Shown here piece after piece: positions 1 to 6,178 of a stretch of DNA of 10,588 nt; within the stretch, counting starts at the first letter, position 1; every line of letters begins with the position of its first letter. The notes under the pieces were generated by a model. That model was not told the origin of the DNA. It saw only the letters and a list, made by a program, of their open reading frames with translations, and did no database searches. Location of the stretch: positions 1-10,588 of the forward strand of contig DASSWW010000001.1 in the NCBI GenBank assembly GCA_035704495.1. Direction: 5' to 3'. Source of the DNA: UBA6022 sp035704495 (GTDB taxonomy: Bacteria; Patescibacteriota; Saccharimonadia; Saccharimonadales; Saccharimonadaceae). The translations under genes and the position numbers were made by a program.

Positions 1-550
1 TAAACAGAACTTCCTCGGCAATAGGAGCGATAATCACCAGCGTCGCAAACGCCAATAAATACTCATACTGTCGATTCAGATTATCAAATCCGACCTCTTG
101 TGGTTCAGCGGCATTAAAACCAGGTAAAAACTGTATCGCCAGATAAATTGCTATACCCGAAGCGAGTAAATAAACGATTAACGCCGCTGGCGCAAGCCCA
201 ATATCCATCCATGATGGTAACCGCTGCAAGCCTAGCTCTTGCGTGGTTGTACGTCGCTTTTTAATTATCCACGGCAATCCAACTACTATGGCAAAACTGA
301 GTAAATACACGCACGCGGCAAACGTAGTGTTTAGTACTGATTCATTAATGCCATCGAACGGCACGCCAAACTGAACGAGTGCCCCTAGAATAGCCGCGAG
401 TACAACCTGGGCAAAAAGAAACCCAAACAACACCCATGCTGGCAAACTGAAAATAAGCCACCATTTGTACGTGCCTCGCTTTTTTTGCTTGGCAGGCGCG
501 AATTTTGGCGCATCTGGTTTAGTTGGTTTATCCGAAGAGTTTGCCGACAT
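1..550 (-). CDS. CPBP-family (CAAX protease-like) intramembrane metalloprotease, C-terminus missing
   Basis: The reading frame starts at ATG 550-548 and is open to the window edge, giving 183 N-terminal residues. A polar Lys/Pro-rich head (about 1-28) precedes hydrophobic segments at about 31-60, 77-96, 115-142 and from 164 on. The last visible residues read APIAEEVLF, which matches the first CPBP motif EExxxR (E179, E180; the Arg lies beyond the window). The family comprises multi-pass membrane metalloproteases (Rce1-like, some immunity proteins). The ATG lies inside the end of rseP (23-base overlap), and an in-frame TGA four codons upstream limits the start to this ATG or a TTG two codons earlier. 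No clear ribosome binding site is seen, so translational coupling to rseP is likely. Substrate unknown. Confidence 0.8.
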   Translation of the reverse strand, partial: MSANSSDKPTKPDAPKFAPAKQKKRGTYKWWLIFSLPAWVLFGFLFAQVVLAAILGALVQFGVPFDGINESVLNTTFAACVYLLSFAIVVGLPWIIKKRRTTTQELGLQRLPSWMDIGLAPAALIVYLLASGIAIYLAIQFLPGFNAAEPQEVGFDNLNRQYEYLLAFATLVIIAPIAEEVLF

Positions 551-1670
551 CTGCAACCGTCACCAATATAATTAATGTCATCAAAATCAAGAACCCTGTC
601 GCCTGAATCGCTTCCTCGCGCTCTTTCGTCAGAGGTTTCTTTAGCAGGCGAAATAGAACCATTGTGAACCATCGGCCACCATCAAGCGCAGGAATAGGCA
701 GCGCGTTCATAACGGCCAGCGTCAACGAAATAATTGCCGTCAAAAACACCAGTTGCGTTAACCCGGCCTGTTCGGCTGCCGGAAAGATAACCCCCAAAAT
801 ACCGATTGGACCGGCGACGCTATTGCCTGCTTTTTCTAGGCTAGTATCGGCCGACTCGCGTACGGACTGATCAGGGCTAAATTGCAAAACAACACCTTTG
901 GCAAAGTTTGTCAGCAGATCACCTAGGCCCTGCAACGTCACAAGCGTAAACTGCCCAGTCGTCACAATACCAACAATTGGCGCCGACCAGCCAGCCTGAA
1001 TCAACTCTCGTTGACCCGAACTAACCCCTAAATATCCGTCTTGATTATCGTTGTTCAACGTCGTGCTAGTCGTTTGCTCGACACCATCACGTGAATAAAT
1101 AATGTTTACTTTTTCGCCTTTATTCGCTTCACTAGCTTCTACCAAATCAGTTGGCGACTCAATAGGCTCGCCATCAAAACGAACAATCGTATCGCCTGTT
1201 TCCAGGCCAGCTTGATCAGCTGGCGAACCTTCGATGACAGTTCCAATTTCGGTCGGTGTCTTGTGAATTGTCGTATCACTAGGAATAGTAAACTGGTTCG
1301 GCAGGATTTTTGGCAATCCTGTCCAGGCCAATATCGTCAATAAAATAACGGCAACAACCCAGTTAATCACTACACCGGCAAGCAAAATGCGAGTTTTCTG
1401 CCCAAAACTTGCCGCACCATAATCACCTTTTTCATCTGCGGCATCGTGTTCGCCTTGCAACCTGACAAATCCGCCAAGTGGCAACCAGTTTAGGGTAAGC
1501 AGCACACCGTTCTTTAGTTTTTTCGCCCATGCTCGTGGCGGAAAGCCAATCCCAAACTCTTCGACAACCACACCATTACGCTTAGCGACAATAGCATGAC
1601 CCAGTTCGTGGACAACGACCAAAAATACAAGGATAAATAGCCCGACAATAATACCAAATAATAATTCCAT
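528..1670 (-). CDS. rseP: RseP-type site-2 (M50) intramembrane zinc metalloprotease
   Basis: 380 residues, a usual length for bacterial S2P/RseP with one PDZ domain. The first membrane helix carries the zinc motif HELGH (H21, E22, H25), followed by FGIGFPPR (39-46) typical of the family. Further helices lie at about 95-118 and 305-320, a single PDZ domain spans about 141-205 (GTVIEGSPADQAGLETGD), and the second catalytic motif NALPIPALDGG (N322, D330) is intact. These enzymes cut transmembrane segments, for example of anti-sigma factors or leftover signal peptides. The start ATG directly follows the uppS stop codon, and its ribosome binding site GGAGGG (minus strand, 1674-1679) is made of the last two Gly codons of uppS. 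In many bacteria cdsA and dxr sit between uppS and rseP; here they are absent. Confidence 0.96.
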   Translation of the reverse strand: MELLFGIIVGLFILVFLVVVHELGHAIVAKRNGVVVEEFGIGFPPRAWAKKLKNGVLLTLNWLPLGGFVRLQGEHDAADEKGDYGAASFGQKTRILLAGVVINWVVAVILLTILAWTGLPKILPNQFTIPSDTTIHKTPTEIGTVIEGSPADQAGLETGDTIVRFDGEPIESPTDLVEASEANKGEKVNIIYSRDGVEQTTSTTLNNDNQDGYLGVSSGQRELIQAGWSAPIVGIVTTGQFTLVTLQGLGDLLTNFAKGVVLQFSPDQSVRESADTSLEKAGNSVAGPIGILGVIFPAAEQAGLTQLVFLTAIISLTLAVMNALPIPALDGGRWFTMVLFRLLKKPLTKEREEAIQATGFLILMTLIILVTVADVGKLFG

Positions 1671-2366
1671 TTACCCTCCAAATCGTCGGCTACGCCGTGA
1701 ATATTCTTTTAGTATAGCGCCCACATCGTCTTTTGTCATGTCTGGCCAAAATTTATCAAGGAATAATAGTTCACTATAGGCAGCACGCCACAGCATAAAG
1801 TTACTGATCCGTTGTTCACCACTGGTTCGAACCACAATATCGATTGGTGGAACCTCTGGCGCAAACAGGTTCTGCGAAATTAGATCTGGCGTGATATCAT
1901 CAGGGTTTACTCCCGATTGAACAATTTTTTTGCACGCCTCGGCAATCTCGGCCTGACCACCATAATTTAAACAGACCACAAACGTACCGCCAGTCATAGC
2001 GGCAGTTTTTGTCTCGGACTCATCAATTGCCTTATTTACCTTGCTACTCAGCCGAGTCCGTGAACCAATAACTTTTAATTTAACGTTATTGTCGATGAAT
2101 ATCTGCAAATCCGCTTTGACGGCATAGACAATTAATCCCATCAACTTGCTTACCTCGGCTTCGCTGCGTTTCCAGTTTTCTGTCGAAAATGCATAGGCGG
2201 ACGCATACTGCACGCCGGCAGCGAGTGTCGCTAATGCAACCTCTTTTAACGCGTTATATCCAGCCAGGTGACCTTCGTATGCAGGCAATCCGTGCTCTTT
2301 TGCCCATCGACGATTGCCATCCACAATATAACCTATATGTTGCGGAATAATCGGCGCAGCACTCAT
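1671..2366 (-). CDS. uppS: Undecaprenyl diphosphate synthase (cis-prenyltransferase)
   Basis: 231 residues, near the usual 230-255. The enzyme condenses isopentenyl diphosphate onto farnesyl diphosphate to make the C55 lipid carrier used for peptidoglycan and surface polymers; it acts at the inner face of the membrane. Visible family signatures are HIGYIVDGNRRWA with the catalytic Asp D16, GH at 32-33, FSTENWKR (N64, R67), and the C-terminal substrate-binding block RTSGEQRISNF (R180, R186, S188) followed by WRAAYSEL and FWPD. All expected catalytic residues are present. The start ATG overlaps the stop of the preceding nucleotidyltransferase-like gene as ATGA, and the stop abuts the rseP start. 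The chain-length class (C55 rather than shorter) is assumed from context. Confidence 0.95.
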   Translation of the reverse strand: MSAAPIIPQHIGYIVDGNRRWAKEHGLPAYEGHLAGYNALKEVALATLAAGVQYASAYAFSTENWKRSEAEVSKLMGLIVYAVKADLQIFIDNNVKLKVIGSRTRLSSKVNKAIDESETKTAAMTGGTFVVCLNYGGQAEIAEACKKIVQSGVNPDDITPDLISQNLFAPEVPPIDIVVRTSGEQRISNFMLWRAAYSELLFLDKFWPDMTKDDVGAILKEYSRRSRRFGG

Positions 2367-2755
2367 CGGTTTAAATACTCCTCAAGTAATGTAATATCGG
2401 CTTTGTCTTTTTCGCTCATACGCTGTTTTTTCCAATCTACTACAAACTGCGGACTAGCGAATCGGACTCCGTCAATCGTCGTGCCCTCATCATAAAGTGC
2501 TCGAAAATTTGGCTTTGCTTCGCTGCCCCATGACAAAAACGCTTCGACGTCATCCTGCTGCAGCATGACTTCATGGCCTTTTGCGGTAATCTGCCAGTCG
2601 TTCCCGCTAGCAAGGTCCGCAAATAGATTAGCGGTCACTACCAAATCAACATCCCCTGCTGGTCGCAGTTTCAATGCGTCAAGTACGCCGCTGCCAATCA
2701 CCACCACTTCATCAAGCGGTAGGTTTAGCTGTCGTACTCGGTCGATGATGGACAT
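2363..2755 (-). CDS. Small nucleotidyltransferase-fold protein of unknown role
   Basis: 130 residues. After a short helix the sequence VVVIGSGVLDALKLRPAGDVDLVV (about 17-40) has the shape of the nucleotidyltransferase superfamily core: a G-S motif (G21, S22) then the acidic pair D35-x-D37 that would hold metal. The C-terminal KDKADITLLEEYLNR resembles the closing helix of MNT-type domains, where a KD..DI..L pattern is common. The gene starts at the TAATG junction with frr (1-base overlap) and ends in an ATGA overlap with uppS, so it is translated in lock-step with both. A partner HEPN gene is not seen, so a toxin-antitoxin role is not supported. Function unknown; enzymatic activity is possible from the conserved acidic pair. 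Confidence 0.8.
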   Translation of the reverse strand: MSIIDRVRQLNLPLDEVVVIGSGVLDALKLRPAGDVDLVVTANLFADLASGNDWQITAKGHEVMLQQDDVEAFLSWGSEAKPNFRALYDEGTTIDGVRFASPQFVVDWKKQRMSEKDKADITLLEEYLNR

Positions 2756-3309
2756 TAAATTGTTAGGATTTCTTTCTCTTTAGCGGCAAAGGTGGTTTCG
2801 ATCTGATCCTGGTAGTCTGCCATCAATCGATCAATTTCTTTTTCGACTCGCTTAACATCGTCTTCGCTTAATTCTTTGGCATCTTTTTTGCGCTTGGCAT
2901 CTTTTAGCGCGTCCTGACGAATGTTACGCAGCGCAATACGCGTTTCTTCTACCTTGTCACCAGTTTGTTTAACGAGTAGTTTGCGGCGCTCTTCGGTCAG
3001 TGGTGGCACCGGTACTCGAACAATACGTCCGTCATCGCTTGGATTAAAGCCTAGTGATTGATCGGCGCGAATCGCCGCAGCAATTAACTGGACGTTGCTT
3101 GGGTCAAACGGCGTCACTTGTAGCAATTGTGCTTCGGGTGCGGTAATGTTCGCGACCTGGTTTAATGGCGTCATAACACCGTAAGCTTCGACTTTTATGC
3201 CATCCAGCATACTAGGGTGCGAGCGTCCAGTACGGACTTTCTTTAATTCTTCCTCAAAATGCTCTAATGCGGCAGTCATTCGTAATTCATAGGGGTCGGT
3301 ATCAAACAT
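2755..3309 (-). CDS. frr: Ribosome recycling factor
   Basis: 184 residues, matching the nearly invariant family length (about 185). RRF works with EF-G to split the post-termination ribosome into subunits. Family signatures seen are VRTGRSHPSMLDGIKV (25-40), YGVMTPLNQVANI (43-55), the hinge region PPLTEERRK (102-110), LRNIRQDA (127-134) including the functionally important Arg (R131, like E. coli R132), and the charged C-terminal helix. The ribosome binding site GAGGA lies a few bases before ATG 3309-3307. It is the first gene of the operon frr - nucleotidyltransferase-like - uppS - rseP - CPBP protease. In many bacteria frr follows pyrH; here an unrelated lipase unit lies upstream, and frr has its own promoter. 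Confidence 0.97.
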   Translation of the reverse strand: MFDTDPYELRMTAALEHFEEELKKVRTGRSHPSMLDGIKVEAYGVMTPLNQVANITAPEAQLLQVTPFDPSNVQLIAAAIRADQSLGFNPSDDGRIVRVPVPPLTEERRKLLVKQTGDKVEETRIALRNIRQDALKDAKRKKDAKELSEDDVKRVEKEIDRLMADYQDQIETTFAAKEKEILTI

Positions 3310-3336
3310 AATTCCTCGCTTTGTTTATCTATCCTT

Positions 3337-3345
3337 AGTATAGCA
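3337..3345 (-). promoter_or_regulatory. Extended -10 promoter of the frr operon
   Basis: On the minus strand TGCTATACT forms an extended -10 box (TG, one base, TATACT). No good -35 is seen; the position is occupied by the terminator hairpin at 3349-3366. Transcription would begin about 20 bases upstream of the frr ATG. Confidence 0.6.
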
Positions 3346-3366
3346 AAAACACCGCCGAAGCGGTGT
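3345..3366 (-). terminator. Rho-independent terminator closing the lipase transcript
   Basis: On the minus strand a 7-bp stem ACACCGC/GCGGTGT is capped by a TTCG tetraloop and followed by a run of T. Its T-tract touches the extended -10 box of the next operon. Confidence 0.85.
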
Positions 3367-3383
3367 ATGAAAAATGGTTAGTC

Positions 3384-3425
3384 AGCTCGCCCCGAAGGAG
3401 CACCAAGACCCTAGCGGGGCGAGCT
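3384..3425. repeat. GC-rich inverted repeat
   Basis: Perfect 11-base arms AGCTCGCCCCG (3384-3394) and CGGGGCGAGCT (3415-3425) around a 20-base loop. In minus-strand RNA this would be a very stable hairpin about 20 bases before the terminator. Confidence 0.8.
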
Positions 3426-3437
3426 CAACTTCAGTTA

Positions 3438-3572
3438 TTAGGCGGCAGGAACAGAAATGTCTGCTCCCCATGCATCAACGTGACTACGAAGGTTCTGGTT
3501 TTTATGATCGCTCGGCGCCACTCAGATGCTGTAAATGAAATATGCCCCAACTATCACTAAGATTAAATCCAT
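3438..3572 (-). pseudogene. Possible small membrane protein gene interrupted by in-frame UGA
   Basis: From ATG 3572-3570 one frame reads MDLILVIVGAYFIYSI, a plausible membrane helix, then TGA at 3524-3522, then 27 further codons starting V-A-P-S-D-H and ending DISVPAA before a double stop TAATAA. Both halves are in the same frame, so a single base change (for example TGG to TGA) would explain the break. No good ribosome binding site is seen, and the start sits within the hairpin 3543-3588. The alternatives are a chance reading frame or two separate short peptides (the second from GTG 3521). UGA is a normal stop elsewhere in this window. Confidence 0.25.
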
Positions 3573-3588
3573 AGTAATAGTTGGGGCA
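3543..3588. repeat. Long inverted repeat downstream of the lipase gene
   Basis: Perfect 12-base arms TGCCCCAACTAT (3543-3554) and ATAGTTGGGGCA (3577-3588); after one mismatch four more bases pair (3556-3559 with 3572-3575), leaving a 12-base loop. It may act as a weak terminator or an mRNA-end stabiliser for the lipase transcript, which stops about 40 bases upstream. Confidence 0.8.
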
Positions 3589-3625
3589 CGACTTCGGGAG
3601 CACTATTTAATTATTTGGTATACTT

Positions 3626-5080
3626 CTACCTCCACTCTACATTATCAAGTACAGCGCTCAGAGTCTCTGCTGAATATGGACCATAGTCAGAATCGTAGGC
3701 CGTAATGAGTAATTGACGGCTTTCGATATACCAATAATAGAATCTGGTTTGTGGCGGTGCATGTGTCGTTGTCGCAATTTGCTCGTAATAGTCTGCCGTT
3801 TCACCACCAACGCTCACCGTACCTTTCAACTCGGCAGGTCCAGTCGCAACGTATCCTGACGGAAAACCCATAGTCGAAGCCTGCTCTGCAGCGCTTGCAA
3901 CTGGATCATCTCCATACTGTGCGCGACCACCTGCTGAATCAAGATTGATGAAATGAATATGTGGACACACAGCAGCAATATCTTCGCAATGCGTATAGTC
4001 GACAATATTCTCAACTACGCCAGGGTTATTCATCGCTCCACCCCAGGTGTCTGGATAGGTTAACGTCAACTTGTTAAACAACGTCTTCTCACGACCAGAT
4101 GGTAAAGTAATTTTCGGTACATCCACAACAGAAACCGCAAGATACTCCTCTATACCCTGCTTTACTGACTCTTGTATATAGCCAGTTGTGTACAGTTCGT
4201 TGTGAGAACATTCACCACCTTGCAATCCAGTATTCACTCCTTGTTCGTAACGTCGCAAGTCACACCGAAATTCGAATCTCCCATCACCTCTGTCAGTATC
4301 GGTATATTCTGCTGTCGCAGACTCAACACCAACAACCAAGTCGCTGCTTGTACCGGTCTTAACAATTTCAGTAAAAAGAAGCTGAACGTAAACTCTGGTA
4401 TTACCAGCGATTGCCCTGACAGGTATATCAGCAGGAAATGACGGTAGTTCACGTAGTTCTCTCGAACTTTTGCTTAATCCCTTCATCGCCAAATTTGAAA
4501 GACACATGTCTTTGGACATTAACAGACCAAGTAGCGGATTAAACGTCAGATTGCCAACCACACCTTGGCAAACAGAAGTGCCAATAGCTGTCCCAGTATT
4601 ACCCCACAGACTACCCAAATGCGGCGTGCCTAGGGTAATCACCAGTCCAACTTCGTCAGCAACCTTACGACCGTCGATGGTTTGATTCGTCGCATAACGT
4701 GTCGCTAATCCACCCATCGAATGAGCCACTACAATCACCTTTCCCTGCCCGCCATTTTGCAGCGAGGCCTGGGCGAGACAATCAATTTGCATAGCCAATT
4801 CGGGGCCAATAGCTTCATTTGTCACCCACTCAGAATGTACATTTTCATAATCAAATGTACTCGTACTAATATTTTTGAGCGAACTAAGCTCTTGCCTCAT
4901 TCGATCCCAAATCGTTGGGTTCGAGTTGAAACCGTGCACCATCAGTACAGGTGTCCTTTCTCCAAAACTAGAATCGCACACCGGTATATTATTGGCACTC
5001 GCTGGCTGCGCGCCAAGAAGCCCAGAGAGAAGAAAGATTATCACAGTGACAATCTTAAGATTCACAATACGCTGCTTCAA
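3626..5080 (-). CDS. Secreted alpha/beta-hydrolase, lipase/esterase-like
   Basis: 484 residues. A signal peptide (KQR head, hydrophobic 8-23, cleavage after A27-S28-A29) sends it out of the cytoplasm. The hydrolase domain (about 43-315) has the oxyanion-hole motif VLMVHGF (H49, G50), the nucleophile elbow AHSMGG (S121), TLGTPHLGS (149-157), a likely catalytic Asp in SSDLVVGVESA (D247) and His in CSHNELYTTGY (H293). This is the layout of triacylglycerol lipases and PGAP1-like esterases. Eight Cys follow the signal peptide, suggesting disulfides. The C-terminal part (about 325-484) is a separate unrecognised domain. The start is TTG 5080-5078, chosen because AGAGGTGA stands 6 bases before it and overlaps the stop of the upstream gene. 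Substrate unknown; host or envelope lipids are only an inference. Confidence 0.85.
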   Translation of the reverse strand: MKQRIVNLKIVTVIIFLLSGLLGAQPASANNIPVCDSSFGERTPVLMVHGFNSNPTIWDRMRQELSSLKNISTSTFDYENVHSEWVTNEAIGPELAMQIDCLAQASLQNGGQGKVIVVAHSMGGLATRYATNQTIDGRKVADEVGLVITLGTPHLGSLWGNTGTAIGTSVCQGVVGNLTFNPLLGLLMSKDMCLSNLAMKGLSKSSRELRELPSFPADIPVRAIAGNTRVYVQLLFTEIVKTGTSSDLVVGVESATAEYTDTDRGDGRFEFRCDLRRYEQGVNTGLQGGECSHNELYTTGYIQESVKQGIEEYLAVSVVDVPKITLPSGREKTLFNKLTLTYPDTWGGAMNNPGVVENIVDYTHCEDIAAVCPHIHFINLDSAGGRAQYGDDPVASAAEQASTMGFPSGYVATGPAELKGTVSVGGETADYYEQIATTTHAPPQTRFYYWYIESRQLLITAYDSDYGPYSAETLSAVLDNVEWR

Positions 5081-5085
5081 TTATC

Positions 5086-5517
5086 TCACCTCTTCGTTTC
5101 GGTCATGTATATCAGCCACTCTTGATTGACTGATTTAAGATAAAGAACAAACTCTGCTTCAACTGAACCTGTGACACTTGCGCGCACTTGACCGTAACCG
5201 TTTTCACTAATCTTAAACGTATCGCGGTCAACTTGTAATGATGCGCCTTCTGGTAAAACAGCAGAGCTTGTCCATTCGCCATTACGCAGTGCCGGTACTA
5301 GCGCTCTTTCTTGCTCGAATCGATCTGTACTGTTTAGTGCATTCTCTAAGCTCTTCACATCGTCAGCATTCAATACTAGCGTGTCATTGGTCTGCGGCTG
5401 CAAAACTTCACTTTGTGCTCCATCATCACTAAATAGCGAATATACTATTACGATCGAAATTATGAACACAACCATCGCAGCTAGTATAAAGATGATCTTT
5501 CGTCGCTTGTTAATCAC
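5086..5517 (-). CDS. Single-pass membrane protein of unknown function, partner of the lipase gene
   Basis: From GTG 5517-5515 it has 143 residues: a basic head INKRRK, one membrane helix (about 8-29) and an outside domain with an acidic linker and a beta-rich C-terminus ending VNQEWLIYMTETKR. No family is recognised; the C-terminal pattern (VEAEFVLYL..VNQEWLIY) recalls small NTF2/cystatin-like domains only loosely. The GTG start is preferred because GGGAGAA stands at good distance before it; a longer form from TTG 5574 (162 residues) has no ribosome binding site. It ends 5 bases before the lipase start, whose ribosome binding site overlaps this stop, so the two are co-translated. A chaperone, anchor or regulator of the lipase is possible but unproven. 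Confidence 0.75.
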   Translation of the reverse strand: MINKRRKIIFILAAMVVFIISIVIVYSLFSDDGAQSEVLQPQTNDTLVLNADDVKSLENALNSTDRFEQERALVPALRNGEWTSSAVLPEGASLQVDRDTFKISENGYGQVRASVTGSVEAEFVLYLKSVNQEWLIYMTETKR

Positions 5518-5598
5518 GAGATTCTCCCAATTGTTGTATGTAAAATGTGCAAATCTTTCATAACGCTCTACCAAAGATTAAGCGAATAATAACATAAA

Positions 5599-5604
5599 AT
5601 TATA
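5599..5604 (-). promoter_or_regulatory. Probable -10 box of the membrane protein-lipase operon
   Basis: Minus-strand consensus TATAAT in the short divergent region; no good -35 at 17 bases. Initiation near 5592 would give a leader of about 75 bases to the GTG start, or about 18 to the TTG alternative. Confidence 0.45.
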
Positions 5605-5617
5605 CTTGATGCAATTA

Positions 5618-5626
5618 TGCTAATAT
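5618..5626 (+). promoter_or_regulatory. Extended -10 promoter, likely leaderless start
   Basis: TGCTAATAT is an extended -10 box whose last base lies 7 bases before the ATG at 5633, so transcription would start at or beside the start codon. No ribosome binding site is present in this gap. Confidence 0.5.
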
Positions 5627-5632
5627 AGTGAC

Positions 5633-6118
5633 ATGAAACGAAAAACAAGAAGTATGTTATCAAAATCTAAAATAATCTACCTTATCATAGGAAGCTTAAT
5701 CACAATTATAGTCGCCGTTGGTTTATTGACATACATGAGTTCTACACGCTCATACCCACTCAACAATAAATTGGAATATATCGGTCAACGTGATTATGGA
5801 TGCTATATCAGTTTTATTATTTGTGACTCAAACCCAGGCGTGACACTATCATATGCCACGAACATGAATCCCGAACAACTGGCGGCACATTTTACTAATG
5901 CCAGTTTAGACCCCTCGTTTCAAATTAATGAATGGCAAAATAAAGGAGCCTCATTTGCAATGCACTTCACGTCCATTAAATCTAAAGACTTATTTACAGT
6001 CCACTACCATCGTGATGTACAAAAACGAATAAATGATTTTGATTTAAAAGAAACAAATAAAACATTCGTTATCGATATTGATAAGAAGTATTACGAAGCG
6101 ATAAAAAGTTCACTCTAG
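5633..6118 (+). CDS. Small membrane-anchored protein of unknown function
   Basis: 161 residues. A strongly basic head (KRKTRS...KSK) leads into one membrane helix (about 14-35), which orients the rest outside the cell. The outer domain begins with LEYIGQRDYGCYISFIICDS, where C57 and C64 could form a disulfide, followed by a pattern TLSYATNMNPEQLAAHF that suggests a small alpha/beta unit. No family is recognised with confidence. The gene is visibly more AT-rich in codon use than the neighbouring ribosomal genes, and stands divergently from the lipase unit, which fits an accessory gene. It has no Shine-Dalgarno sequence and may be translated from a leaderless mRNA. It ends before the terminator shared with tsf. 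Confidence 0.75.
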   Translation: MKRKTRSMLSKSKIIYLIIGSLITIIVAVGLLTYMSSTRSYPLNNKLEYIGQRDYGCYISFIICDSNPGVTLSYATNMNPEQLAAHFTNASLDPSFQINEWQNKGASFAMHFTSIKSKDLFTVHYHRDVQKRINDFDLKETNKTFVIDIDKKYYEAIKSSL

Positions 6119-6129
6119 ACAACTATAAT

Positions 6130-6157
6130 AAAAACCGGCCATAACTGACCGGTTTTT
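6130..6157. terminator. Bidirectional terminator between convergent genes
   Basis: Arms AAAAACCGG (6130-6138) and CCGGTTTTT (6149-6157) around a short loop that can add two pairs. It has a T-tract on either strand and lies between the plus-strand membrane gene and the end of tsf, so it serves both. Confidence 0.88.
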
Positions 6158-6178
6158 CTGTGTATCGAAACGAATTAT

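Larger units (their letters stand above)
3367..3625 (-). other. Structured stretch between lipase gene and terminator, possible 3' UTR or small RNA
   Basis: About 260 bases without a convincing intact gene. On the minus strand it would form, in order, a long hairpin (3543-3588), a hairpin with arms GGAGCAGA and TCTGTTCC (3448-3467, loop of four), a GC-rich hairpin (3384-3425) and then the terminator. It could be a structured 3' UTR, a small RNA processed from the lipase transcript, or decayed sequence. No tRNA, tmRNA or RNase P signature was found. Confidence 0.35.

Noticed and set aside
385..672. Minus-strand frame across the rseP/CPBP junction
   Set aside because: It overlaps two clear protein genes in other frames and has no family-like content.
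3435..3467. tmRNA-like tag: GCA-initiated frame ADISVPAA followed by TAATAA inside a hairpin
   Set aside because: No tRNA-like ends, no T-arm sequence and no acceptor stem were found within several hundred bases on either strand, also not in permuted order.
3522..3524. UGA as a sense codon (alternative genetic code)
   Set aside because: UGA ends at least two well supported genes (2363-2365 and 5086-5088), and the housekeeping proteins contain normal Gly and Trp codons with no internal UGA.
3384..3588. Inverted repeats as ends of a small mobile element
   Set aside because: Each pair is a local hairpin rather than a matching left and right end, and no target-site duplication is seen.
5518..5574. 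Longer form of the lipase-partner gene from TTG 5574
   Set aside because: It lacks a ribosome binding site, while GTG 5517 has GGGAGAA at proper distance and gives the usual basic head before a membrane helix. Not fully excluded.
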